Below are positions 1 through 12,420 of a stretch of DNA of 64,000 nt, in pieces (within the stretch, counting starts at the first letter, position 1; each line of letters starts with the position of its first letter). The notes below the pieces were generated by a model. The model searched no databases. It saw nothing but the letters and a program-made list of their open reading frames with translations, and had not been told where the DNA came from. The position numbers and the translations under genes were made by a program. This DNA comes from Tamarix chinensis (lineage: Eukaryota; Streptophyta; Magnoliopsida; Caryophyllales; Tamaricaceae). The stretch is taken from NCBI GenBank assembly GCA_030549775.1, contig CM060175.1:11430455-11494454 (forward strand), written 5' to 3'.

Positions 1-142
1 AGTTATAGTCTAATTTTATCCACCATAGTTGTTTATAAATTTTTGATAATAAATACAACTTCAGATGATTCACAGTTGTTCATAAAAGTTAACTATATTT
101 TGTTTTTGTTCATAAAATATAATTGGAGTAGCTAGCAGTAGT

Positions 143-2180
143 ATGGATGAATCGGTGAATGAGATCAAAAATGCTAAAAGTGAGACACCATATATTTCAT
201 CAGAAAGGACTCCTCCTTTCCCTCATCCTCCACTTCTCCCATTAGAACCTACTGCAAGTGAACAATTTGAAGCTTCTAAAGAAAGTGTAAATGAGGGTAG
301 GCCACCTACAAAAAAATATATAGATCATGGGTTTGGGATCATTTTGAAAAAAATAATAATACCGTGTGATAATAAGAATGATCAAAAACTAATGTGTATT
401 TATTGTAACAATCAATATGTGGTTGCTCCTTCTAAAGGCACTTCAATCTTGAGTATTCATTTATAGACTTGTAATAAGTACCCTATGAATATATATAATA
501 AATGATGCTTCTTATTTCAATGGCAACCTTCCATCAGCTGCGATAACTAGTGATACTAATAGGAAATTTAAAGAAGCATATAGGAAGGTATTCATTCAAA
601 TGATAATCTTTGATTAATTACCCTTTTGATTTTTGGAAAGGGAGGAATCTAGATAGTACATGACAAAGATAGAACCTTGAGCAATCTTGTTCTCAAACTA
701 GCATTGCTAGAGATTCTCTAGAGCTTTTTTATTGGAGAGAAAGCAAAGTTGAGGATACTTTTTAATAGTTGTACAAGTAAAATTTGTCTCACCATTGATG
801 TAGGGACTTCTTTTTAAAACTTGAGTTCCATGGTCGTCATAGCTCATTTCATGTATAATAAATGAAAATTGCATAAAAATATTATTAATTTTTATCCAAT
901 TGTTGGTCATTCTAGTATGATTATTGGTTAATATATTAAAAAATGTTTAATTGATTGGGATATTGTTAATTTGCTAACTTTAATAGTACATAGTGCAAGT
1001 TTAAATGATATCTACATTGATTATTTGAGAGAATGACTCAATGGTTGGGGTGAGTCATTTTTTAATGGCTCTTATTTAAATATCTAAAGTGTTTCTCATA
1101 TTTTAAGCTTTTTTATGAAATATGGGTTGAAAGAATTTTGTGATCACATTCTTAGTGTTCAATATGTTGTAAGACATATAAGATCATTTCCCTCTGGGTT
1201 TAGTAAAGTCAAGACGTGTTGGCTAGAAGAAATTAGAACATAAGAGAATGTTGTGTTTGGACATTGAAACTTAATGGAATTTTATGTCTATTATGTTGGA
1301 TGTTGCATTTAAGTTTAAGAAATAATTTTATTTGATGAAAAGAGATAAGAAATATCATGTTGAAATGGATAAGCCAAAGGGTATGTCAGTTGATGATGAT
1401 TAGAAGCACATGTGTTTGTTGCATCCTTTTTTTAAATATTTCTATGAGACTAATTTGAGAAATTTTGGTTCTTTATATGTCATGGGTAACATGTGTGTGC
1501 AATAGATTTATGGTATTTTGAAAATTATTTGTACTGCTAAAAATGATGATGATTTTAATATAAGTATAATGGCTTTGGGTATGAAATCCAAATATAAGAA
1601 ATATTGGAAAAGTGCTCAAAATATTAATGTGTTGCTAATTATTGTTATGATTATTGATCTAATAAGGAAGTTGAGATTATTGAATTTGGAAATAATTAAG
1701 GATATTAATTATGATCTTACACTTAACAAGCATGCTTAGTTTGATGGAACTTTGAAAAAATTGTATGTCTTTTATGGAACTACACTTATATCTTCTTCAA
1801 CCCCTAAACCATCTTCATCGATGAATGTATGTGAGGTCAGTTATAAACATGGTAGAGAATTTGAAGAAAAAATGTTAGCTAAGACTAATTTAACTCTTGT
1901 TGGGCATGATTCAGACAAGTATTTTAAGGATAACTTGCTTGCTTTTGGTGTAACTATTGATATCCTTTCTCAGAGGAGGGATAATGCAATAAATTATTAA
2001 GTTCTTCCTTTGATGATTAAGGATATTTTAGCTAAGCCCATGTCCGCAATTACATCTAAGTATGCATTTAGCACTAGAGATTTTTTTTTATACATTTTGT
2101 AGTGCTTTAACCCATAGAGTGGTAGAAGCATCAAATTCTATGCAGGATTATATACACTAATCTTTGGATCACCCTCATTT
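143..2180 (+). pseudogene. hAT-family transposase, decayed (BED zinc finger type)
   Basis: Remnant of a plant hAT (Ac/RICESLEEPER-like) transposase. The first open segment (143-466) has a Ser/Pro-rich N-terminus followed by a BED-type finger: a CxxC at 393-404 (CIYC) and a GTSxLxxHL-like stretch near 440-463. After a stop the similarity continues across frames: a segment like the usual 'IILDELPFxFVEGEG' near 600-645, the 'CLTxDxWTS' region near 783-820, the central helical region to about 1740, and the C-terminal dimerisation region at about 1930-2150, where VLPLMIKDILAKP and the following SKYAFST are readable. A homopolymer near 2080-2095 shifts the frame so the final EA-rich helix is read in another frame. 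Stops in every domain rule out an active enzyme. In the family the protein cuts and rejoins DNA in the nucleus; here it is a fossil. Terminal repeats and target duplication were not found; the 5' end may lie outside the window. Confidence 0.85.
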
Positions 2181-3189
2181 AGAATAGATGATTGGAGAGA
2201 TCAAAAAAATTGAAGTTGTTATTGTATTATTCTATCTTATTGATACTTTTTAATGTCTTTTTCTTTGTTATGTTTATATGATTTTTATCTTATTTCTTTT
2301 TTGGATATTATAGACCTTCCACCAAGTGTGCAGATTGATGGGTTAAATATTTGGGTGTTTGAAGACCTGTTAATACGATGACTCTCTTAGGTAAACAATT
2401 ATTTAGTACTTAAACCTATTTTAGGTTTTTAGATATGGATTTATGGACTTTGGACTATTGTTGCTTTTGTTTTATAGAATTTATGCTTTTGTTGTATTTT
2501 TTTCCTAGGACTATAGACTAATCTACCATAATTAGTACTTTAACAACTTGTTTTTATTTAATTAAAATATGTTAAAATATTCTAATTGATATTTATTTTG
2601 GATATTCAGAGAAATTTGTGAAGAATAACTTGTTCAAGGTTTCATATAGCTAGATATCGAATATCCAAATCTTGAGAATTGGATTTAAGATATCTAGTAA
2701 AGTAAATGGTTTTTATGCTCAAAAATAAGGGTTTATCAGATATCCAAATATAGTAGATATATTGGATATCCACATATCACTTTTGGATGTCTAGGATTTT
2801 TGAAATCCAATAATACTCGATATGAATACAAATATAGGTTGCTCACTATTCGATCGGATCATATATCCAAAAAAATTATCTTATTAGATACAGATATCCA
2901 TTTTTATTTAACCTCACCAAGATATAATTAGTGCTTCTAAAACATCACAAATTAAAGGGCCTCTATAAGGCATTGTACCTTCATTCATCAAGTGTACCTT
3001 TTAGCCAAATAGAGATCATCTCCATGAATCTCCAATATCTCATAGATGGTATTCTTAGTCAGATGGATGGAAATCCCAAACACCAAAGTCTAAATAGATT
3101 TAAATAAATTTAGAAGCCTACATTAGCAAAATTAAATCCCAAATCCTAAACCCTTGGATTTGAATCATGTTTCTATGTCAGCAAACATA
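2181..3189. other. Non-coding flank of the hAT relic with recurring ATATCC/GGATAT words
   Basis: No coding signal. Between about 2640 and 2900 the words ATATCC, GATATC and GGATAT recur many times on both strands. Such short repeated words are typical of hAT subterminal regions bound by the transposase, so this may be the 3' subterminal part of the hAT relic; that is inference. 2900-3189 shows nothing further. Confidence 0.3.
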
Positions 3190-3778
3190 ACCAAGCAATA
3201 TCAAATAAAGATGTGACCTGTGATATAAATAATTATGCAAGTAATAATTGTGCTCTATTGAAAGTACCATAAAAAAACGTGGATGGTGGAGAGTAAAAGA
3301 CAAAAAAAACAAATTGTGCAAAATTTAAGAGGAAAAGTAGATTCTATGCTTTCCGTAAAGTAAGAATATTGTGACATTATCTATGCTCTATACTATAATT
3401 ATTTTACAATATAATAGAGTTATCGTAATGTAATTTGAATAAAACAATTAAAATGATAGTCTTATCTATTGGAATCAATTGTCAACTAAATAGGATGATA
3501 ACATGCGATAGAGAGAACCCAACTTTTTGGATTTTCTCTCCTACAAATAGAGAGTCATTGGCTTATTTGTAACCATCACTCATAGATAAAACCCCCATAT
3601 AAGTAAAATAAATATGATTAAGATGTTCCTTTCTTACCAAAGCACCCCCTCCCTTTATTAGTTCCAGAGTGAGTAATCAAAGCCTAAAATTTTCTATTTT
3701 AAGTATAAGATGGCTCTCTCTCTCTCTCTCTCTCTCTCTCGCTCTATCTATCTATCTATCTATCTATCTAGATATATA

Positions 3779-3837
<59 letters not shown>

Positions 3838-3980
3838 TTATTTATTTATTTATTTATGAGAGCCATGCCCCTTTTCCTAGAAAAAGAGTACATTTCTTTT
3901 CCCTGTGCTTATACAAAAGGAAGGATATGAAGGAAGAAGAAGTAAGAAACCAAAGCTATAAGCCATAACCTTCAAGTATC
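3190..3980 (+). promoter_or_regulatory. Pararetrovirus leader/intergenic region, left copy
   Basis: Homologous by eye to 18720-19336: shared blocks include GCAAAATT..A.GAAAAGTA, TACAATA..ATAGAGTTATC, a GATGA-A-CAT--GATAGA-AGAAC block, and CTCATAGA.AAAACC directly before a TATA-like CATATAAG at 3596-3603. A degraded initiator-Met tRNA primer site (TAGTTCCAGAGT, expected TGGTATCAGAGC) lies at 3659-3670. A TATA box followed by a Met-tRNA primer site is the layout of a caulimovirid intergenic region. Homology to the right copy continues past the primer site to about 3980, which a normal LTR would not show. Confidence 0.6.
3713..3856. repeat. Compound microsatellite (CT)n-(CTAT)n-(TA)n-(TTTA)n
   Basis: Four simple repeats run into one another: CT at about 3714-3740, CTAT at 3743-3770, TA at 3772-3832 and TTTA at 3831-3856. 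They interrupt the pararetrovirus leader. The homologous right copy (around 19180-19215) has only short unexpanded seeds. The 99-codon open frame over this tract is an artefact of the repeat. Confidence 0.95.
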
Positions 3981-5390
3981 TACCCCATATTCACCATTTT
4001 GAGAAGATTATGCCAATCTAAGGAGAAGCTAAGTGTCAAAAGTAGGCTTTATGTTGTTAATTTTGTATTTAAAGGGTGCTGTTTTTTTCAAATATTGAAG
4101 CTTTAAGGACTCAAATGATCAAATGAAAATTTAGAATGGAGTCTTATGAAACTAGAGTCAGGAAGGGAAAGGTGATAGCTAAGGCATAACAATACTCTCT
4201 TAGTTTTTCATTCTATTATCTTAAATACTTAACAATAGGGAAAAATGCTTTAAATTATAAATATTTATAATATATACATTTTTATTTTGATATACCCTTT
4301 TGGGACATAAACTAGTTAATTTTGATATAAGAAATTTTCTATCTTAAAATTGATGAAAAATATGACAATTTCCTCGAGATTACATCTCTTAGGAAAAATA
4401 TGGTAGCCATATAGGACTACCAACACATTGAGTTTTTAGAATTACTTGATGAATACATTTATGAAAATATCCAATATGAAAAAAAAAATTACTAAGATTT
4501 AGCAAAGCTCCATCAAAAGGAAACCAAGAATACAATGGATGGATAGATGGATATACACTTGCATGTAATTTTTGTATAGACTTTAGTTGTTTGTTACTTA
4601 CTAAACAGAAATAGATTATTCTAGTAATATACTTGTTAATCATCTTAGGTATAATTCAACCAAAACAATTTTATGCAATAAAAAATTGTATAAATAAACT
4701 TTTGGAGATCAATAAAACCAAAATAAATATGGTAAAAGATATAGAAAATAAATTATAATTTCGTTAATAAAAATATCAAGGTAACCACAAAGAAGAAAAT
4801 GTTGCCAAAGTATTAAAAGAGGTTCTAAAGTATTCTCCACAAAGGAGCAAATAATTCAACAAACCTTGATTGAATCAAAAGAGTTCAATAAAAGGTATCA
4901 AGAATTAGATATTATCTAATAGAGACTAAAGGATAGTTCAATCAAAATAAGAGTTCTAGTTTTATCAAGACCAGCTAAAATTATGAGAGTTAGGGAACCT
5001 ATCAAAAGGTAATTAAAGAAAGCTAGAAGTATCATGAATGACAATTGGGCTTAAAAATACTTGTGTTTCTCAGGTTCCGACAAAAGTTGCCTAAAAACTC
5101 TAAGCTTTTAGACAATCTCATTACTAGATATTAGTAAAAGAATATAAAAACTATAGGTTCTGATAGAGAAAAGGCTATTAAACAGCCTACAAATTTTGGA
5201 AAATAAAATTATGAATGACAAGTTAATTGATGCTTTGATGTGACAAATGCGAAAACTAAATTTGGGTAAAGGAAAGGATACCCTTTAATTTTTTTTATAA
5301 AAACTATGGTATGTTCTTCCATAAGCTTTGAGCTAAGTGGAGGATTTCTAGTCTCTCTTAGGTTTTAGAAGAATAATAGACATGTGGTAT
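3981..5390. other. Presumed 5' part of the pararetrovirus, no readable domain
   Basis: AT-rich, purine-biased plus-strand sequence between the leader and the first recognisable protein remnant. Purine-rich, K/E/N/I-heavy frames with many stops fit decayed caulimovirid coding sequence, but no motif is recognised. Confidence 0.3.
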
Positions 5391-6000
5391 AACGGCTAGA
5401 AGAATTGGTTGATATAGACTGACAATTTGAGATTATTCATAATAGAGCTCTTAAAAAATTTGATGATGAATGTTTCCATGCAAAAAAAAATCAATGTTCA
5501 ATAAATAAAAAATCTACAAGAATTATTATGAAAGAAAATAATCTTATACTAAAAAATGTCAATAACTTTCAATTAATCTTGTAGAAAAAGAATTCACTTG
5601 AAACATTATCCAAATCAATATGTGCACTTATGAACTAAAATGATAGTCATTAAGGGACTTTATAAACCAAACCTAGGAAAAAAAACACTTGTCATCCTAT
5701 ATGATATGAGGTAAAAGGATCTAAGATAGTTGGATACAAGAGCATCTAAGGTTGATCCTAAAGATATTGATTAGGCATACTTATTTTTTAGCTAATTACA
5801 TTATTTTTCTTTGATGATAATTCTTTGACTGACTTTAATAATATTACTTTAAGTCATTCTTGCGGGTATGTAAGATATATGCAAGAAGATGATCAAATAA
5901 TATAAAAAGTCAAGATACTTAAGATTTTCACATGTTACAAGTTATTGCAAAGGAAGCTATATTGCGTATGAAAGTCAGAGTTAAAAAGACCTAGTAAACC
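5391..6000 (+). pseudogene. Movement-protein-like remnant of endogenous pararetrovirus
   Basis: Broken plus-strand reading frames matching the general pattern of caulimovirid 30K-type movement proteins. A lysine/asparagine-rich stretch (5391-5615) precedes a segment near 5641-5705 with KGLYKPNLGKKTLVILYDMR, which resembles the conserved strand region of this family. The frame then shifts and an acidic stretch with ITLSHS near 5845 and a VKILKIFTCYKLL-like run follow up to about 6000. In live viruses this protein opens plasmodesmata for cell-to-cell spread. Here it has several stops and at least two frameshifts and cannot make a protein. The family call rests on a few short matches. Confidence 0.5.
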
Positions 6001-6559
6001 TTTCAAAGTCAACACCATTGTATTGATTAGGATTCTTATAAATTATTTTCATGTAGTCTTATCTTACCTTTTATTGTCATAGTCTTGTTGATCCATGCAT
6101 TATATAAGAAATAAATACATTGTAATTCTGGTTATGTGCTAGTTAGTCATTTGTGTGTCATGTGGCTAAACTAGTGTGCTAGTTAGCAACGTTATAAGCC
6201 CTATTTAAGACAAGTGTGCTGACACTCCTTGTAGCATGTTGGATAATTTTTGATATGGAAATATAACACAAGTAAATACTAGGTTAATTCTTTCCTTATA
6301 ATTGAATACCCATTCTAAGACTATTTGGAATTATCTTAGATTGGTAATATTCAAATTGGTATCTTTGAATCTTTTTGAATTCTTGGATTTCTTGATTAAG
6401 TTCTTTTTGTGTTCTTGCTTGAATATTCTAATTCTTCTTTGAATTCTAAGCCAAAATGATCCAAAACTTGAACTCTTTCACATTAATCTTCATCCTCCTT
6501 GAAGATTTGTGTCATAGTCTTAAGAGCCTTTGAGATTAAAATGAATCCATAAAATGGGA
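6001..6559. other. Unclassified insert or spacer within the pararetrovirus
   Basis: Composition changes from purine-rich to T-rich around 6040-6460, with TATA-like CCTATTTAAG near 6206. It could be an inserted LTR or MITE fragment or a diverged spacer. No ends or target duplication were found. Confidence 0.25.
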
Positions 6560-8560
6560 ATATATCTATATACTGTTCTCAAAATTTATAATAGATCACA
6601 AAGATTTCTATAAATACATCAAAATTAGGAAAAATAAATGGAGGATATAATCTTGAAAGAGGAGTGAAAAATATAATGATAAGAAAATGTTTTATTGGAA
6701 AACTATGTCAACAAAATCAAACAAGCTATAAAATCAACTCAATAGAGTATGGACAATTCCTCACCTTGAATGGAATAAAATATAATCCTAAGGTAAATGA
6801 AGGATGAAACTAGAATATAACAAGTTTCTAGAGAAATCCTAATTACAACCCTTAAGAGAATACATAATATAAAAACCACTATGGAAGTATGTCCTTGGTG
6901 TCATAAATATGAGTACACTAATAGGATAAACAATTATACAAACTCTATAATATCTAAACAAGATTAATAAAACAATTAGTAAGAATATTATGAGTAATTT
7001 TTACACTAGAAAAGGTTTATGAACAAAAAATAAAGATATATAAATATTTCCTGAAAGGATACCCTAACCTCAACAAATATGAGACTAAGAAAAAAAAAAG
7101 GTAAGTGAGCAAGACATATATATCCTAGATAAGGACCAAAAGGATAAGCTCTATATAGGAGAAAACCTAATACCTCTATAGTACTTATAGTATAGAAAAG
7201 GTTCTGAATTATCTATCGAAAAAAAGAATTACCTCTTTCTTTACGATATGAAAAAAGGAGGAAAAAATGAATAGGGATATTAGCATCAAATAATTAAAAT
7301 ATATGGATGGAAGAACTCATATGGAAAAGATCGATAGATAATATGAAAGTATAAATGAATCTATTGGTATAGAATATAAAGAAAAATTTAATAAAATAAA
7401 TGAAAAATATAAACTAGATTTAAAGGGATATGAATCTATGAATGAAAAAAATTATAGAAAAATACTTGAAGTAAGAATGAGAAAAACATAATTAGTGCAA
7501 ATAAAGGAGAAATCTTCAACAACCCATCTAGATACCTCAATGTATGAAAAAAAAAACAATAGTTCAGCCTCGCTCAAATAATTTAGGAAGGCCCCTTAGA
7601 GAACCAACAAAAACCTACATCCTCTAAGGAAACTAGAATGGTAAAGGAAAAAGATATAGGTTAGCTAATTTCATATCACCATAGCATATATTAATTGAAT
7701 AAGCTTAGCATTAACTAACTTGCACCTACAATAATGGCCTAAAACCATAGATGGGTGGGAACTAGAATGTATAAGAGCACGAATAAATAAATATTAGCCA
7801 CACTTGGACATGTTCATGTTTCTAGAAATGATATTAGGTGATTCAGCATTAAATGCCTAACATATACTCAAAAAGGAAGATCTAGCAAGAATTGAAGCTA
7901 AAAAAAGCTTTAGATAATGATCCTTATAACTTTCCTAGATTAATTTGAGAAATAACACAAGGAATAGAAACTAGTAAGATAAATGTAAGTTTGAAAACCT
8001 AACACTAAAGGTTTGGAATAGAAAACATCAAAGGCTGAGTTACATAGTTGAATTTACTAATGACTACTTTAACCTAGTATGAAAGGCAGGAGCAATCACA
8101 AATGAATATATAGCAAATAGATACTTAACTAGGCTACTAATTAGGTAGGAAAATAAATTTAAGAGTCTTGGTATAGTAAAATATATCCTAATAGATTAGG
8201 AATAAGGCCAATAAATTTTATATCTTTAACTATCTCCAAAAAAAGTGTGTGGAATATGTAGGAAAAAAGGAAATTAAAAAATAAGGGTTAGCATTTTGTA
8301 AGAAAGTTATGATACTTCAAAATTATGAAAAGACAAATAAAGATAAAAACAAGTTGCTTCAATAAAAAAAAGAAACAGCCATAAAGATGAAGGTATATTA
8401 AGAACCTAGATAAGATAAGGAAACTCACATGTTTTATATGTGGAGATCATAATCAAGTGGCTAATCGGCGTTAGATAAAATAAGGAAATACACATGCTCT
8501 ATATGTGGAGATCCTAATCATCTGGCTAATCAATTCCTTAATAAGATTAGAATCCACATA
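6560..8560 (+). pseudogene. Coat-protein-like remnant with zinc knuckle
   Basis: Decayed plus-strand frames with K/E-rich sequence (7250-7480: a coiled-coil-like run of K, E, Y and N), a segment near 8030-8160 (YIVEFTNDYFNLV then ANRYLTRLL) resembling the region before the nucleic-acid-binding end of caulimovirid coat proteins, and a CCHC zinc knuckle of form CxICGDxNHxxN near 8485-8540 whose last cysteine is lost (TCSICGDPNHLANQF). A second, more damaged knuckle lies just upstream because of a 65-bp duplication. The product would form the capsid and bind viral nucleic acid. Many stops make it non-functional. Start and end of the original domain are not resolved. Confidence 0.55.
8407..8537 (+). 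repeat. 65-bp tandem duplication over the zinc-knuckle codons
   Basis: 8407-8471 and 8472-8537 both read TAGATAA.ATAAGGAAA.. to GGCTAATC.., with ATATGTGGAGATC in the middle of each and roughly ten differences. The period of 65 is not a multiple of three, so the second copy is in a different frame from the first. Confidence 0.85.
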
Positions 8561-9690
8561 GGGTAAATTTAATTAATAGGTTAGATGATAATGTAGTCGG
8601 TATAGACTCTAACGACTCATCCTTCAATTCTAGAGAAGAGCAAGAAGAAAGGGATAAAGAAATAAAATGTTTATATTTAATGCAAAATATATTTATTATG
8701 AATGGTGTAAGCTACATCTTGACAAGTAAAATAGATATAGTTGTTTTATATGTCAAGAAGAAATTCGTAGCATTTATATCTACAAAAAAAAGAGAAAGAA
8801 ACTTTGATATAAATACAAAAATAAAGAAAGTTGTAGAAACCTCAAAAAGAGAGATATATTATGTCTATAACTACACATTATAAAATTTAAAAATAGGGTA
8901 ACCATGATATAATATAAAATGGAGTATCCTAAGCCAAATCCACCCTCACTAGCAAAAAATAAAGAACTTGATGAAGGAAAAGTAGATAGCATTAAGATAG
9001 ATTCTGACATAGAATCAAAAGATAACCTCATAAATATAATAAGGGAATTTTAGGAAGTACAATAAGTACTTCTACAAACCCATTTAATTCACTTCTAAAT
9101 CTAAGTTGTATATTCAACCTTATTTATGGATTATAAATAGAAACATTCTTTATAATAAATAGCATAAGTATAAAAATAATTCTACATGAAAACTTATTAA
9201 AAGAATACAAGTGTATAAAAACCTCCAAAAATGAGAGTAACATCATTGTTAGTAAATGATAATACATATGAATATAAGTACTGACTGACAAATGTACACA
9301 TTCAGTTTCTAAATAAACCAAATAAGAAAGGATCACTTCATAATCTTCCAATAACCTAGATAAAAAATGGTCCTTCTCACCTAAATTATTTTGTTTTAGG
9401 ATTAAGTTTCACAACATTAGATAATAGTTTGATGATAATAAAAAATAGTTTCAAATTTTAGTAATTTTTTGCACTCAAAGAAAATAATACGCAAACACAT
9501 AAGGTTGAATCAATATGTTCATCTAACAAAGGAATCGCTAATAATGAAAAATTCATTAAAAGATAATCATTCAGCAATAAAAAGGCTAATTATAATAGTT
9601 GAAAGGTTTGAAGACTAATTCAAATTATGGGAAAAATGATAATAAGGGATGAACTTAATGATCGTTTAGGAAAATCCTAAGTAAAGAGAA
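8561..9690 (+). pseudogene. Pararetrovirus linker and presumed protease region
   Basis: Continues the plus-strand decayed frames. An open stretch at 8680-8883 (67 codons) and an acidic stretch at 8920-9050 (E/D/K-rich, 'DSDIESKDNL') fit the acidic linker after a coat protein. Protease should follow before the reverse transcriptase, but I do not see a DTG/DSG active site; only weak hydrophobic strand-like pieces occur at 9080-9420. The assignment is by position. Confidence 0.35.
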
Positions 9691-10483
9691 ACTATAAAAT
9701 GTAAACATACTTCTAAAAATAAATGGAAATGATATACCCTATACTATTCATGATGAAGAAGAATATATGAATCAACTCAAAGAAAAAAAGGATCAAGGCA
9801 TAATAGGAAACTTAGTAAGACCAAATGGGTCCCCAGCTTTTATGGTGAAAAACTGTGCAAAGAAAAAATGAGGAAAGGCTTAAATGCTTATTAAGTATAA
9901 ATGACTCAAATCATGCATAGTAATAACCTTCTAAATAAAATTAAAAAATTAAAAATAGTTTAGAAAGTTTTATTCAAAGCCAAGATACCAGTCGATCCTA
10001 ATGGAAGATCAACCCTTAACATAAATAACCTTTACAAGCCCAAAAGGAAGACACTACAAATGGATCGTAATTCCCATTGGGTTAAGAAATTCATTTTCCA
10101 TATTCAAATAAATGATGTATAAAATTTGTGGAGAATTAAACTTTTGTCTAGTTTACATAGATGATATGCTAGTCTTCTCAATAGAAAAGAAATAACACTA
10201 CCAACATCTAGAAATATTCATAAGTAATTTCTAGAAAATGGATTGGTAATTTATTAGAAAAAAAATAAAGAAGGAGTTGTTCAAAGAATATATAGATTTC
10301 ATTAAGCATAAAATTTGAAAGGTAGTTATTGAGATACAACCACATATATGCATAAAGGTTCTAGAATTTTCAAACCAACCGCAAGAAAAAAACTTCTCTA
10401 ACAATTTTTAAGTGTAATAAACTATTTTAGAATGTGTATTAAAGACCAAAGAAGATTAACAGCACCCTTATCCATTTGGAAAC
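9691..10483 (+). pseudogene. Reverse transcriptase of endogenous pararetrovirus, truncated
   Basis: Best preserved part of the viral relic. In order: a DEEEYMNQLKEKKDQGII-like helix near 9750-9800, a short SPAFMV motif near 9832-9846, a KYK.LK remnant of the template-grip motif, MEDQPL with ITFTSPKG at 9990-10055, WIVIPIGLRNS near 10060-10095, and the catalytic YIDD box intact at 10154-10165 followed by MLVFS. A QPHIC..VLEFS segment and an INYFRM-like stretch (about 10420-10440) follow. The pattern (FTSPKG..Y.W.V.P.GL..) fits caulimovirid rather than gypsy enzymes. Reading stops at about 10483, where minus-strand gypsy integrase begins; RNase H is missing. Multiple in-frame stops. Confidence 0.75.
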
Positions 10484-10960
10484 AGATCACCATCCTGGCA
10501 TTATTAGTTGGCAATGTAGTGGCCTCTATCCATTTGAAAACGTAATCCACCGCTATTAGAATATATTCATTACTAAAGGAATATAGGAATGGGCCCATGA
10601 AATCAATGCCCCATACATCAAATATTTCCACTTCTAAAATATCCATTTAAGGCATCTTATTCTTTGGTGAAATATTCCCAGTTCATTGACATTGCTTACA
10701 GTTTTGGACCTCTTCCCTAATACCTTTAAATATGTTGGGCTAATAAAATCCATTATGTAGGACCTTCGTTGTAGTCCTTATGATCCAAAAGGACCTCCAC
10801 AGGCTGCGTGGTGACAGGTAGCCAAGATTTCCTTAGCCTCCTCTTCACTTACACACATTTTCATTAGTCCATCAACATATTGGTGAAATAAGAACAGTTT
10901 TTCCGAATAATAGTACTTGAGGTCATGGAATAATTTCTTCAATTGTTGGTGAGATTTGTC
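10484..10960 (-). pseudogene. Integrase of the Athila/Tat element, truncated
   Basis: The minus strand reads from an HHCC-type zinc finger region (LATCHHAACGG near 10800-10850, then CKQC near 10690) into the catalytic core start: [15 protein letters not shown], with the first catalytic aspartate in the GIDFMGP motif near 10590, then [15 protein letters not shown]. After MVI at about 10485 the frame runs into antisense pararetrovirus sequence, so the second Asp and the Glu of the DDE triad are gone. Integrase would insert the cDNA; this copy cannot. Confidence 0.8.
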
Positions 10961-12420
10961 AAAGGTTGGTAATTTACATGCTAGGTAGTTTGCAATATCG
11001 GTATACTAGGGTGGTTGACATTGTCAAACTGTCAAGAGTTGTTCAACAAGGAAGTTATCCTTAATCCAAACTTTTTTTTTATCCTCGTTGTATCCTTTTA
11101 GTCTGGAGAGATGGTTTGCAATTTGATTATCCTTCCTCTGACGATCCCTAATATCAAGATAAAATTCCTACAAAAATAAGTGCCAACTTAGCAATATAGG
11201 TTTGGCATCTTTTTTAGCAAGTAAAAAATGAATAGTAGCATGATCAATAATTACAACCACTTTACTTCCTAAGAGATAAGATCAAAACTTTTCAAATGCA
11301 AATACTACTACTAGAAATTCCTTTTTTGTAACGGTGTAATTCAATTGTGCCTCAATGAGTGTTTTACTAGTGTAGTAAATGCTATGGAAGAACTTGTTCT
11401 TCCGTAACCGTAGGATTGCTCCTATAGCACAATTAGTCACATCACACATTAGTACAAAAGGTAGAGTAGTCAGGCCCTACAATAATAAGGGCTTTAGTGA
11501 GTGCTAAGTTTATTATCTCAATGGGTGCCTACAAAGCTCGTTAAACTCAAATTTTCTATCCCGTTCCAACAATTGACAAAGGGGTTTAGCATTTTTGGAG
11601 AAGTCCTTGATAATTCTTTGGTAGAATCTAGCATATACAAGAAAACTTCTCATACCCCTAATAGTGGTGGGAAGAGGTAATTTTTTTATGACCTACACCT
11701 TTATCTTACCAACCTCCAGCCCTTTAGGTGGGATCCTATGACCTAATGCAACACCTTCTTGAACCATGAAGTGAAATTTTTCCTAGTTAAGGACTAAGTT
11801 TGTTTCTTCACATCTTACCAACACTCTTTCTAAGTTAGGCACTACTCAAAACTATTTCCAAAAACAAAAAAAATTATCCATAAAAATCTCTACAATATCT
11901 TCTACCATGTCTTTGAATATAGCTATCATGCGCTCCTAAAAAGTTACAGGTGCATTACACAAGCCAAAGGAATTGTCAAAAGGCAAATAGGTTTTAGGGG
12001 CATGTGAATGTGGTATCATGTCGATCGTCTAGTGCAATGGCTATTTGAATATAACCTGAGTATCTATCCAAAAAATAATAAAAACCTCTTTCTGCCAATT
12101 TTTCAAGCATTTGATCAATAAATGGGAGGAGAAAATGATATTTCCTAGTGGCTTAGTTGAGTTTTCTATAGTCCATGCAAATATGCCACCCTATGACTAT
12201 CTGAGTCAAGATCAAGTTAGTTCCAAAATTTGGAATGATAGTCATACCACTTTTTTTCTGGACACATTAAACATGACTTACCCAATTGTTATCATATATT
12301 AGACAGATGATACTTGCATCGAGCTATTTTATTATTTCCTTCTTCACTACCTCCTTCAGTGCTGGGTTCAACTGTCTCTGTTGCTCAATTGATGAACTTG
12401 ATGGGTCTTCTAGAAAAAAC
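10961..12420 (-). pseudogene. Reverse transcriptase-RNase H of the Athila/Tat element
   Basis: Minus-strand remnants in order: RQLNPALKEVVKKEIIK near 12370-12310, WVSHV and QKKGGMT near 12260, WHICMDYRKLN near 12190, a PFIDQMLEKLAERGFYYFLD run to about 12080, FTCP, FGLCNAPVTF near 11960, then the catalytic box, which reads FMDN instead of Y/F-x-DD at 11873-11884. ETNLVLN.EKFHFMVQEG and IKDFSKNAKPLC (about 11590) close the thumb. RNase H follows near 11300-11110: VVVIIDHATIHFLLAKKDAKP and IANHLSRLKG. The second catalytic Asp is changed to Asn and stops are frequent, so it is inactive. Confidence 0.85.

Noticed and set aside
3669..3968. 99-codon ORF with SLSLSL and YIYIYI runs
   Set aside because: Produced entirely by the compound microsatellite and its edges; no protein signal.
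12111..12302. Plus-strand 63-codon ORF
   Set aside because: Antisense of the reverse transcriptase remnant.
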